A DNA stretch of 26,394 bases from JANRKG01 sp033763635 (GTDB lineage: Bacteria > Cyanobacteriota > Cyanobacteriia > GCF-001939115), in NCBI GenBank assembly GCA_033763635.1, contig JANRKG010000102.1, forward strand, positions 1 to 26,394. Reading direction: 5' to 3'. The notes below the pieces were generated by a model. That model saw nothing but the letters and a program-made list of their open reading frames with translations. It was not told where the DNA came from and did not search any database. Below are positions 7,606 through 14,918 of the stretch, piece by piece (positions within the stretch are counted from its first letter, which is position 1; every line of letters begins with the position of its first letter). The position numbers and the translations under genes were made by a program.

Positions 7606-7902
7606 ATGAATATCAAAGAACTGTGTAGCCGATATGCAGCGGGACAAAGGGATTTCAGAAACCTGAACCTGATGGCAGCAAATTTGAGAAACTTGAACTT
7701 GATTGGGATTAACCTCAGTGGTGCTAACTTAACGAAGGCAAATCTTACTGGAACCAATTTGAGTCGTGCAAATCTTACGGGAGCAATTTTGACTGGAGCA
7801 AATTTAACGGATACGAATTTGACTAGAGCAAACCTGTTGAATGCAAATTTAAGTGACACGAATCTAGTTGATACTCATCCCCATCCCATCCACCCATTTT
7901 GA
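7606..7902 (+). CDS. Short pentapeptide repeat protein, probably cut at its 3' end
   Basis: A 98-aa protein: ~17 lead residues ([17 protein letters not shown]), then about 13 consecutive pentapeptide units of the A(N/D)LXX type (residues ~18-90), then an unrelated tail THPHPIHPF. Such repeats fold as a right-handed quadrilateral beta-helix; function is variable and not predictable here. ATG 7606 is preferred over the ATG at 7579 because AGGAG (7591-7595) stands 10 nt before it. The last nine residues break the repeat abruptly just before decayed transposase sequence begins, suggesting that insertion of that element truncated or replaced the original C-terminus. It follows rpsU by 52 bp on the same strand. 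Confidence 0.75.
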   Translation: MNIKELCSRYAAGQRDFRNLNLMAANLRNLNLIGINLSGANLTKANLTGTNLSRANLTGAILTGANLTDTNLTRANLLNANLSDTNLVDTHPHPIHPF

Positions 7903-7916
7903 TACTAATCCTAAAC

Positions 7917-8351
7917 ATTGAGATAGGCATTGTTCAGGAATACGCATCCTGGTATCAGTTCCGGGTTTGACTGGAATATTTCAGCAAGGTGTTTGGCAAA
8001 ATCACCATTGCCGTCATGCCCAACGGGACAAGCCAAGAATGCTCTCAATGCGGCATTGTGGTCAAAAAGGGACTCTCAACTCGTACCCACGTTTGTCAGT
8101 GCGGTTTCGTTCTAGTGTTCCGTCAGGAAAATTTTGACGGGTCGAAGACCCGCAAAATTTAACCCCAATCATTAACCTGAATTTTGGCTACCCATCAATC
8201 ATTGATTGACTGAACACTAGATCGTGACCACAATGCCGCGAGAAACATCCTTTGTCGAGGATTGGCTACGGTGGGGCACACCGGAAGCTTCATGCTAGAC
8301 ATGAGCAACGCTTTGGTTGGAGCAATCCTGCCTCAGCAAGTTGGCTCGTAG
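7917..8351 (+). pseudogene. tnpB: tnpB remnant (IS200/IS605 family), 3' part, with nonsense mutation and MITE insertion
   Basis: Only the C-terminal part of a TnpB RNA-guided nuclease remains. Reading from ~7946: WYQFRV-stop-LEYFSKVFGK, then the zinc-ribbon half 'TSQECSQCG' and 'VCQCGFVL' (8033-8115). After a 101-bp insertion it resumes with DRDHNAARNIL (RuvC-III Asp), then a tail ending at TAG 8349-8351. The stop at 7967-7969 (TGA) replaces the Trp normally found in this segment. The 5' two thirds, including RuvC-I and RuvC-II and any tnpA, are absent. The remnant is not functional as a protein. Its left limit next to the pentapeptide gene is uncertain. Confidence 0.9.
8116..8216. mobile_element. 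101-bp MITE with CTAG target duplication, inserted in tnpB remnant
   Basis: The element begins TGTTCCGTCA and ends TGACTGAACA. The two ends form imperfect terminal inverted repeats (20 of 29 positions match). It is flanked by CTAG at 8112-8115 and CTAG at 8217-8220. Removing the element and one CTAG joins GTT CTA GAT CGT GAC, reading V-L-D-R-D, which is the expected continuous TnpB sequence. It has no coding capacity, so it is a non-autonomous element. A 4-bp CTAG/YTAR duplication is typical of the IS701 or IS5 type families; which one mobilised it is not determinable here. Confidence 0.9.
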
Positions 8352-8361
8352 ATTAAAGAAT

Positions 8362-8390
8362 CCCCGTCTCTTTAGAGCGGGGAGTGTCAA
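8362..8390 (+). mobile_element. IS200/IS605-type right end with hairpin (omegaRNA 3' end)
   Basis: CCCCG-T-CTCT-TT-AGAG-CGGGG forms a stem-loop at 8362-8382, eleven nt after the tnpB stop, followed by GGAGTGTCAA. This arrangement (GAATCCCCG...CGGGGAGTGTCAA) is the usual right end of cyanobacterial tnpB elements. In intact elements it is both the transposition end and the 3' part of the guide omegaRNA. The boundary, about 8390, falls on the last codons of the treS-like gene. Confidence 0.75.
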
Positions 8391-10066
8391 CATGAGTGCT
8401 TTAGGTTCGCTCGAAACCACCGATATCCATAAGCATTTAAGGTGAAAGTGTGGGTATTTTGGTCGATCGCTTGATAGGATTGCCCCTGCCGAAGCGGCGA
8501 AAAATTATCATTAAAAACTTCTGTTAATTGATGAGATTCCAACTCTGATAATGTCACAATACAGGGACGATCGCCCAAATTATGCAAGGCCAGTATTGCA
8601 GTTGGATGGATTGCTGAATGGGTTTCTGAATGGGTTTCACTGAGATGGACAAAAACAGACGGTTCATCGGTTGATAAAATACGCCATGTTCCCTCACCAA
8701 ATTCAGGACATTGACGGCGTGTTCGAATTAAATGCTCCATCCACTTTAAGAAGGAAGCGGGACTACGCTGTTCAGTATCAACATTGGTACAGGGATAACC
8801 ATACTGGCCTTCTGTAATAACGGGATGTGGGAGAACATTCGATGGGGCCGTCGAAAACCCGCCATTGGGTTGATCTGACCACTGCATAGGGGTGCGAACG
8901 CTATCCCGGCCCGGTAAAGACAGATCATCTCCCATCGCAATTTCATCCCCATAGCGCAGCAGAGGCGTACCGGGCAAACTAAATGCCAAACTGTAGATCA
9001 TCTCCATGCGATCGCGATGATTTTTCACCATTGGAGGTAAACGTCGTCGAATCCCGCGACCAAAAATCTGCATGTCCTCAGTCGGTGCAAAGACTGCAAA
9101 AATCTCCTGCTGTTGCTCTTTACTGAGTTGATCAAGCGTTAACTCATCATGATGACGCACAAAATTGAGCCACTGGCAATTTGGGGGAATGGTCGGTAAT
9201 CCTTTGAGTCCATCCTTCAATGCATCGACTTCTTGCCTTGCCAGGGCTAAAAACAAATGCTGATTTAATAAGAAGTTAAATAGCATCTGCATGCGATCGC
9301 CATCTCCGAAATAAACGGAAATTTTTTCAGGTGGAACGTTCGCTTCTGCTAACAAGATTGCGTCGGACTGACGGGCGCTCACAAACTCCTGCATTTGCTG
9401 GAGAAACTGTTGCAGTTCCTCCGGGCGGGCGTGCTCAATCCCGACATTCTCAATCACAAATGGAGCCGCATCAATCCGAAAACCAGAAACTCCGAGAGCT
9501 AACCAGAACCCCATAATGCGTAGAATTTCCTCCCGCACTTCAGGATTACCAATATTGAGATCAGGTTGTTCTTTATAAAAGTGATGTAAATAAGAGGCAC
9601 CTGCTTGTTCATCGTATTCCCAAATACTATCCTCCTGGGTTGGGAAGGCGATCAGACTCGGTTCAGGGTGGGGATTTTTTGACCAGACATAATACGATCG
9701 ATACTTTGAGTGTTTATCACTGCGGGCCTTCTGAAACCAGGGATGCTCAAGGGATGTGTGATTAATGACTAAATCAACGAGAATCCGAATACCGCGATCG
9801 TGTGCTTGATGGACGAACTCTACAAAGTCTCCTAAAGTTCCCAAGCGTGGATCGACATCATAGTAATTCGTGACATCGTAGCCATTATCGCGATTGGGAG
9901 ACGGGTAGAAGGGTAACAGCCAGAGACAGGTAATTCCCAGCCCTGCCAAGTAATCTAAACGCTGAGTTAACCCCTGAAAGTCACCGACTCCATCTCCATC
10001 TGAGTCCATGAACGTTTCAACATCTAGGGAGTAAACGATCGCGTTTTTGTACCAAAAGTTTTGCAT
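8387..10066 (-). CDS. treS: GH13 trehalose synthase-like enzyme (maltose alpha-glucosyltransferase)
   Basis: A 559-aa cytosolic alpha-amylase superfamily enzyme, likely interconverting maltose and trehalose. Conserved GH13 regions: I DLVINH (98-103), II GFRIDAAP with nucleophile D199, III LLAEAN with acid/base E241, IV NFVRHHDE with D307. The opening WYKNAIVYSLDVETFMDSDG is a close variant of the TreS start 'WYKNAVIYELHVRAFFDSNG' (shown as the first 20 residues of each). No maltokinase domain is fused. The last residues after YGYRWFR (ANLKHSC) end at a TGA inside the right end of the adjacent IS remnant, so the stop codon is probably supplied by it. It follows the DUF1206 gene by 33 bp and is likely co-transcribed. 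A plain alpha-glucosidase or sucrose-active GH13 is an alternative. Confidence 0.85.
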   Translation of the reverse strand: MQNFWYKNAIVYSLDVETFMDSDGDGVGDFQGLTQRLDYLAGLGITCLWLLPFYPSPNRDNGYDVTNYYDVDPRLGTLGDFVEFVHQAHDRGIRILVDLVINHTSLEHPWFQKARSDKHSKYRSYYVWSKNPHPEPSLIAFPTQEDSIWEYDEQAGASYLHHFYKEQPDLNIGNPEVREEILRIMGFWLALGVSGFRIDAAPFVIENVGIEHARPEELQQFLQQMQEFVSARQSDAILLAEANVPPEKISVYFGDGDRMQMLFNFLLNQHLFLALARQEVDALKDGLKGLPTIPPNCQWLNFVRHHDELTLDQLSKEQQQEIFAVFAPTEDMQIFGRGIRRRLPPMVKNHRDRMEMIYSLAFSLPGTPLLRYGDEIAMGDDLSLPGRDSVRTPMQWSDQPNGGFSTAPSNVLPHPVITEGQYGYPCTNVDTEQRSPASFLKWMEHLIRTRRQCPEFGEGTWRILSTDEPSVFVHLSETHSETHSAIHPTAILALHNLGDRPCIVTLSELESHQLTEVFNDNFSPLRQGQSYQAIDQNTHTFTLNAYGYRWFRANLKHSC

Positions 10067-10099
10067 GATGAATGGAAAGGGTTGTGATGGGTTGCGTGC

Positions 10100-10948
10100 T
10101 TACTGGGGCTGAACAATGCGTCGATAGCGGGCTTCAATCAGCGAGTAAATGCTGTAAGCAATGAACCCAAGGGCAATGATTCCTAATAACCAGGGGCCAA
10201 ATGGTTGCTGTGCTAATGTCGCTAATGCACCGCCCAATCCTCTGGCCTCACGAGCATTCGCCCGGAGTGCTGCTAACACCAGAAATAGCCCAATGATACC
10301 GAATACAATTCCCCGTGCCGCAATACCAAATTGCCCCATCCATTTCGCCCATTTTCGCTCTGTCTGCCCCATTTGCTGCTGCTGAAAATGGCGTTGAAAG
10401 CTCGCTTTGTAGGCTTCATAGAGGTAGGAAAGCCCTACGCTGATGACCCCCAAACCCGCCGCTCCCACCAACCACCGTCCAAAAGGTTGGGCCATCAGTT
10501 GAGCCGTCCAGTCCTGGGTGCTGTCTCCGCTCTGAACTCCCACATCCATCAACAATTTAGCGGCCGTGAGTGCTAATCCCAAATAGCTCAATGCGCTAAA
10601 AGCATACCCAATCCGTTGCACGATCCGCTTTGCACTCCTTGATTCACCTGCATGTTCCGGATCGAACCAGGTTTGTACAATGCGCCAGAGGGCATATCCC
10701 ACCAATCCGATCGTGACCAGACCCAGTAAAAATTTCCCAAATGGTTGATTCACGATCGTTGCTAATGCCCCATTGGTATCAGTTGTTTTACCTCCGGTGG
10801 TAAAGGCTGCCTGCGCTGCCAACAGCCCAACGATAAAATAGACGGTGCCTTTTGCAGCGTACCCAAATCGTGCCAGTTTCTCAAGCCAGGGATGGGATGC
10901 CATCTGACGGGCGGGTTTTTGTAAATTAGAGAGGGGGGATCGGTGCAT
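10100..10948 (-). CDS. DUF1206 integral membrane protein (three-fold repeat)
   Basis: A 282-aa membrane protein of unknown biochemical role. It contains three copies of the DUF1206 unit, each with two helices and the pattern 'LARFGYAAKGTVYFIVGL' followed by 'GALATI..QPFGKFLLGL'. The copies start near residues 25, 110 and 204, and the 'QPFG.WL.G' signature recurs at ~68, ~154 and ~249. Six transmembrane helices are expected. The ATG at 10948 has no strong Shine-Dalgarno sequence; an ATG at 10903 (MASHPWLEK) is an alternative start. It lies directly upstream of the treS-like gene on the same strand, so both may belong to an osmotic or stress unit, which is inference. Confidence 0.9.
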   Translation of the reverse strand: MHRSPLSNLQKPARQMASHPWLEKLARFGYAAKGTVYFIVGLLAAQAAFTTGGKTTDTNGALATIVNQPFGKFLLGLVTIGLVGYALWRIVQTWFDPEHAGESRSAKRIVQRIGYAFSALSYLGLALTAAKLLMDVGVQSGDSTQDWTAQLMAQPFGRWLVGAAGLGVISVGLSYLYEAYKASFQRHFQQQQMGQTERKWAKWMGQFGIAARGIVFGIIGLFLVLAALRANAREARGLGGALATLAQQPFGPWLLGIIALGFIAYSIYSLIEARYRRIVQPQ

Positions 10949-11175
10949 AGAAGAGTTATTCCCAGGTGCGTCCGTCTTGGTTCATTCTTCGCAAGCTCGT
11001 TCACGACCTTTCAACAGGAAAGCAATTGCTCTTTACCCACTGAGAATTTCCTCGATAGCAACATTTAAGTTACCGATCGTTTTAGTCATGATACACAAAG
11101 AACATTAGCTCGCCTTGCACGACGGTAAATCCTTCGGAGGCATGATAAATCTTGTTTAATCCCCCCACCTTTTCT

Positions 11176-11212
11176 GAGGAGAGTCTCTTATTGCGGTACA
11201 GTAAGACTCCTC
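11176..11212. other. Bulged inverted repeat / hairpin
   Basis: GAGGAG (11176-11181) pairs with CTCCTC (11207-11212). An inner stem TCTTA (11186-11190) pairs with TAAGA (11202-11206), with a 4-nt bulge and an 11-nt loop. There is no T-run, so it is not a standard terminator. Role unknown. Confidence 0.4.
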
Positions 11213-11420
11213 ATGATTACCTCTCCCAGGAAGCAGGGCTGTTCTACTGACCGTAGAAAAATCCTGCAACCCGCATTCCTACGTTGAATCTCAGACCACC
11301 TTTTCCTGGTGTTTGACGGAATGACCAGGGTTAGAGCAATTTTTCTCTCGCCAATAAACTATTTCAGCTAGTACACGATAGCCCTGTTTTCCCAGGAGCC
11401 ACTTTACGCGCGTTCTTAGT

Positions 11421-11462
11421 ATTGAGTGATGTGTATTGAGTGATGTGTATTGAGTGATGTGT
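11421..11462. repeat. 14-bp direct repeat, three exact copies
   Basis: ATTGAGTGATGTGT is repeated at 11421-11434, 11435-11448 and 11449-11462. An inverted copy of its core, ATCACTCAA, lies at 11486-11494. The array ends 131 bp before the preferred start of the radical SAM gene, a position suited to a regulatory array in the promoter or leader. Confidence 0.9.
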
Positions 11463-11593
11463 GAGAATGTCTTATTGGAGTGCCTATCACTCAAACTCCT
11501 CAGGCTCATCGTTTCATTAGCTTATTTTTATTGGAATTTTTCAGTTATGATTCCAGTAATTCAAATTTCCTACATATTGGTTATTTAGCTTTT

Positions 11594-13174
11594 ATGCATG
11601 TTTTACTGCTATATCCCCTTTTTCCTAAGAGCTTTTGGTCATTTGAAAAGACATTAGCCTTACTGAACCGTAAAGCCATGCTGCCTCCGTTAGGATTGGT
11701 CACTGTGGCTGCTATCTTACCTCAGGAGTGGGACTATAAGCTAGTTGATCGCAACATCCGTTCAGTCACACAGGCAGAATGGGATTGGGCTGACCTGGTT
11801 GTTTGCTCTGCCATGATTGTACAGAAAGAAGATTTACTGGAGCAGATTCAGGAAGCCAAACGGCGAGGGAAAAAGGTCGCTGTGGGTGGACCATATCCAA
11901 CAGCTTTGCCTCAAGAGGTTCAGGAGGTAGGGGCTGACTACTTAATTCTGGATGAGGGAGAAATTACGCTCCCGTTGTTTATTGAAGCGATTCAACAGGG
12001 GCAACCCTCCGGCATCTTTCGATCGAATGGGGAAAGACCCGATGTGACAATTACACCCGTTCCCCGCTTCGACTTACTGGAGTTTGAAGCCTATGCCGAA
12101 ATGTCAGTACAGTTTTCGCGTGGGTGCCCCTTCCAATGTGAATTCTGCGACATTATCGTGCTCTATGGTCGAAAACCTCGAACGAAAGCGCCCGAACAAT
12201 TGCTGAAAGAACTCGATCGCCTCTACGAGCTAGGTTGGCGGCGCAGCATTTTCATGGTGGATGACAACTTCATCGGGAATAAACGCAATGTCAAACTTCT
12301 ATTAAAGGCATTGAAACCTTGGATGGTGGAGCATGAGTATCCCTTCTCGTTCGCAACGGAAGCCTCCGTCGATCTTGCTCAAGATCAGGGATTGATGGAT
12401 GCAATGGTGCAATGTAATTTTGGTGCTGTTTTCCTGGGCATCGAAACCCCCGACGAAGCCAGCCTAACCCTAACTCAGAAGCACCAAAATACGCGAGATT
12501 CCCTGAGCGAAGCAGTCCTGGCGATTACCCGATCGGGCTTGCGTGTCATGGCAGGGTTCATTATTGGCTTCGATGGTGAGAAAACAGGGGCTGGCGATCG
12601 CATTGTACAATTCGTTGAGAAAACGTCAATTCCAACAGCATTATTCAGCATGCTTCAGGCGCTTCCCGATACAGCGCTCTGGCATCGTTTAGAAAAAGAA
12701 GGACGGCTTCGTAGCAAATCTGCGAACATTAACCAAACGACGTTAATGAATTTTGTGCCAACTCGTCCTTTGGAAGAGATTGCCAGAGAATACGTAGAAG
12801 CATTTGATCAGCTCTATGATCCCGCTAAATTCCTCGATCGTGCCTATCGTCACTACCGAATTTTGGGGGGTGCAACTTATCCCAAAAAAGGAAAGGGGTC
12901 GAAGAAACCGATCAATTGGGTCACTCTTTCTGCCTTCCTCACCATTTGTTGGCGGCAGGGTGTTATGCGAGACACCCGATGGCAGTTCTGGAGTAACCTA
13001 TGGAATATGTATCGCCATAACCCAGGTGGTGTGAGCAGTTATCTCGCGGTGTGCGCCCAAATTGAGCACTTTTTGGAATACCGGGACATCGTGAGATGGG
13101 AGATTGAAGGGCAAGTCGCTCAATTCCTTGAGGCTGAGAAAGCATCCAGACAATCCGAAAGCTGCGTAGTGTAG
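11594..13174 (+). CDS. B12-binding radical SAM protein, HpnP-like (DUF4070 type)
   Basis: A 526-aa enzyme from the preferred ATG at 11594. An upstream in-frame ATG at 11480 would add 38 unconserved, Phe-rich residues. Residues ~1-150 are a cobalamin-binding Rossmann-like domain opening MHVLLLYPLFPKSFWSFEK, with PPLGLVTVAAILP at 31-43. The radical SAM core follows with RGC178PFQC182EFC185, the CxxxCxxC ligands of the 4Fe-4S cluster. A C-terminal helical region ('LEYRDIVRWE' near the end) matches the DUF4070 type. This architecture is shared with HpnP, the hopanoid C-2 methylase, and with uncharacterised cyanobacterial paralogues. A methyl transfer from methylcobalamin to an unreactive carbon is the likely chemistry, but hopanoid specificity is not proven. 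Confidence 0.85.
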   Translation: MHVLLLYPLFPKSFWSFEKTLALLNRKAMLPPLGLVTVAAILPQEWDYKLVDRNIRSVTQAEWDWADLVVCSAMIVQKEDLLEQIQEAKRRGKKVAVGGPYPTALPQEVQEVGADYLILDEGEITLPLFIEAIQQGQPSGIFRSNGERPDVTITPVPRFDLLEFEAYAEMSVQFSRGCPFQCEFCDIIVLYGRKPRTKAPEQLLKELDRLYELGWRRSIFMVDDNFIGNKRNVKLLLKALKPWMVEHEYPFSFATEASVDLAQDQGLMDAMVQCNFGAVFLGIETPDEASLTLTQKHQNTRDSLSEAVLAITRSGLRVMAGFIIGFDGEKTGAGDRIVQFVEKTSIPTALFSMLQALPDTALWHRLEKEGRLRSKSANINQTTLMNFVPTRPLEEIAREYVEAFDQLYDPAKFLDRAYRHYRILGGATYPKKGKGSKKPINWVTLSAFLTICWRQGVMRDTRWQFWSNLWNMYRHNPGGVSSYLAVCAQIEHFLEYRDIVRWEIEGQVAQFLEAEKASRQSESCVV

Positions 13175-13645
13175 CGCTATTAGAACCCTCATGGAAAACG
13201 GTCTCATTAAAGGAGAGCCTTTTTGGGTAAATGGTCATACCTCACCTTGATCGGTGAACTAAACTTTCCAAGATTCTGCTGACAAAATTAACTCCTTCAG
13301 TTCGATACAAGCTTCCCGTCCGTTTGGATAATGTGCATCCAGAAGGACAGAATCGTTGTATGGGGGTCTGTGTTGATGATCTTTGCTCACCTGATGCAAA
13401 CAGTTCCATTGCTTCAGCCGTTACTTCATGGGAGTTAATCGCTGGCTTTCTCTCTACTCAAGGGTTTCATCCGTTGGAAGTTTTCCTCAATTCCTCACAT
13501 CACCCCCCTGGAACTGGCCCAAAAGCAGAAAAACACTTCCCATTCATCCTCCCTACTCAATCAATCAATAAAATCAATTCATACTTTCGGGACATGCAGC
13601 CAAATTCCATCCCTGGTGATCATCAGTTGTCAGTCGTGCAACAAA
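13175..13645. other. Intergenic stretch; weak open frame only
   Basis: A TTG-started frame, 13324-13665 (plus), would encode 113 residues with no recognised domain. It has no Shine-Dalgarno sequence and overlaps the 3' end of the ATPase gene. The frame is actually open from 13257, so a decayed gene is possible ('SVRYKLPVRLDNVHPEGQNR' reads protein-like), but I cannot identify it. The rest holds nothing I can name apart from a small hairpin at 13209-13222. Confidence 0.4.
13209..13224 (+). terminator. Weak intrinsic terminator candidate after the radical SAM gene
   Basis: AAAGG-AGAG-CCTTT followed by TT, 35 bp after the radical SAM stop codon. The stem is only 5 bp and A/T-rich, so confidence is low. 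Confidence 0.3.
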
Positions 13646-14758
13646 CTACAAAATTCGATGCTTGAGCCAAAACGATAGCAGTGGCATCGCGACGCGATAT
13701 CCGACCTTGGCTCCATAGATGAGTCCCTTTTGTTCTAATCCTGAAAGCGCCCCTTGAAAACTTCCCCCTCTCGAAAATTGGTGCTTCTGGAGATAGGGAC
13801 GGGAATGGGGGCTATCGGTTGGATCGATCGCTAAACTCTCCAGAACCCTGGCCTGAATGGGTGGCAGGAGTAACAGAAGGGATTCAAAAGTCAGAGATAA
13901 ATCTTCGACCAACCGTAACGTGCTGCAATGGACATGGTGAAGCTGGATGAGGTTGGGCGAGAATTGGGAAGCAAAATTGGGCTGCTCATCCTGGTAGAAG
14001 GAACGATGGTCGCTCCAAATGCGCCGTGTCAGGGCGATCGTATCGCCCACATGTCCCTGCGTATAGGTTAGAAACAGTTCCAGCGCATCCCCTTCAAACT
14101 TCAGACCTGTCGCTGCCATTGCTTCCACAACCCACGTTGCAATTTCCGGGGGTTGCAGGGGAAATAGGGAAATTAACTGAACCTGGCTATTTTCCAGCCA
14201 TTCTTCGGGAGTCGTTGCCAGGATGACATAGCTGACTCGGTTTTGCCGTTGAATCTCTTGCCGCAGATACAGTTCCCACTGCCCTGCTCGATCCCAGGAT
14301 CGCACATGGGGAAAATTGTGGAAGACAAACACAACCCGGCAATTTAACTGTTCTGCTATTGCCTGGGGTAGGTTTAGTAAGGCTTTCAGGATTTGCCATT
14401 CATCATTGTAGGGAACTTGCCAGGTAAAATGGGCTGGGCGATCGATCGGTCGGTTGAGGATCAGAGGATAGGCCGCAATCCCCTGCTCAATCAAGAATTG
14501 TTCTTCTCTCGTGGTGAAGGTGTGGAGAATGCCTTCTGCCAGTAATTCCAGGAAGCGAGAGGAGGTTGTGGCCCGTAGACAGTCAATCTCAATGACCCTG
14601 GCTCCAATGTGTTGGGCAGCATATCGGATCAAGGTTCGCCGTCCACTCCCCGTCACTCCGGTTAACATCAAATCCTCATCATCCATCAAAATCTGACAGA
14701 CTTGTTCCAGTTCTGTTTGTCTGCCAATTAACTTCTGCTGCTTAAAAACATCATTCAT
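13646..14758 (-). CDS. AAA/STAND-like P-loop protein with degenerate nucleotide-binding motifs and winged-helix C-terminus
   Basis: A 370-aa protein resembling the ORC/Cdc6- or archaeal-ATPase-like regulators. It opens with an ATPase box 'LIGRQTELEQVCQIL' (10-24). The P-loop is G34VTGSGRRT42, where Arg40 and Arg41 replace the usual Lys and Ser/Thr. The Walker B strand reads VVFVFHNFP (142-150), with His147 where an acidic residue is expected. The sensor-like strand 'VSYVILATTPEEW' follows. Residues ~290-370 look like a winged helix ('ARVLESLAI', 'GALSGLEQKGLIYGAKVGYRVA'). It probably binds nucleotide poorly or without hydrolysis and may act as a DNA-binding or scaffold protein. The gene is divergent from the calcium ATPase gene across 160 bp. 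Its ATG lacks a clear Shine-Dalgarno sequence. Confidence 0.75.
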   Translation of the reverse strand: MNDVFKQQKLIGRQTELEQVCQILMDDEDLMLTGVTGSGRRTLIRYAAQHIGARVIEIDCLRATTSSRFLELLAEGILHTFTTREEQFLIEQGIAAYPLILNRPIDRPAHFTWQVPYNDEWQILKALLNLPQAIAEQLNCRVVFVFHNFPHVRSWDRAGQWELYLRQEIQRQNRVSYVILATTPEEWLENSQVQLISLFPLQPPEIATWVVEAMAATGLKFEGDALELFLTYTQGHVGDTIALTRRIWSDHRSFYQDEQPNFASQFSPNLIQLHHVHCSTLRLVEDLSLTFESLLLLLPPIQARVLESLAIDPTDSPHSRPYLQKHQFSRGGSFQGALSGLEQKGLIYGAKVGYRVAMPLLSFWLKHRIL

Positions 14759-14859
14759 TGTGATTAATTAATCGTGTTCCCCGGAGAGCCAACCCTGATT
14801 CAGGAAGGATTTACTTTTTCGTGAGAATCCCAAGGGTTTTTTCGATACCTCTCTTGCTT

Positions 14860-14908
14860 GCACTAAAAAATGGTGCCATGTCATCATAAAAGAACCATTT
14901 TTTAGTGC
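14860..14908. promoter_or_regulatory. Perfect 15-bp inverted repeat just upstream of the calcium ATPase start
   Basis: GCACTAAAAAATGGT (14860-14874) is the exact reverse complement of ACCATTTTTTAGTGC (14894-14908), with a 19-nt spacer. Its right arm ends 10 nt before the ATPase ATG (14919) and covers where a Shine-Dalgarno sequence would sit; none is visible. It may be an operator in the divergent promoter region, or an mRNA hairpin controlling translation of the pump. No matching regulator family is recognised. Confidence 0.75.
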
Positions 14909-14918
14909 TATTTTACCC

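Larger units (their letters stand above)
10949..11593. other. Intergenic region before the radical SAM gene
   Basis: About 645 bp between the divergent DUF1206 and radical SAM genes. It holds a bulged hairpin at 11176-11212 and three 14-bp tandem repeats at 11421-11462. The minus-strand frame at 11509-11291 crosses the tandem repeat and shows no domain, so it is not called. No rRNA, tRNA or known riboswitch pattern is seen, including no cobalamin-riboswitch box that I can recognise, despite the B12-binding product downstream. Confidence 0.5.

Noticed and set aside
7930..8115. 61-residue plus-strand frame
   Set aside because: It is an out-of-frame reading of the tnpB remnant; the true TnpB frame shows the zinc-ribbon motif.
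11204..11213. ACTCCTCA resembling the conserved core of the cyanobacterial ncRNA Yfr1
   Set aside because: The core should continue as CAC between two short hairpins. Here it continues TGAT and lies inside a hairpin stem.
11421..11462. CRISPR-like array
   Set aside because: Units are only 14 bp, directly adjacent, with no spacers and no cas genes in the window.
13324..13665. 113-residue plus-strand frame as a real gene
   Set aside because: TTG start, no Shine-Dalgarno sequence, no recognised domain, and overlap with the end of the ATPase gene. A decayed gene cannot be excluded, so it is mentioned in the intergenic entry.
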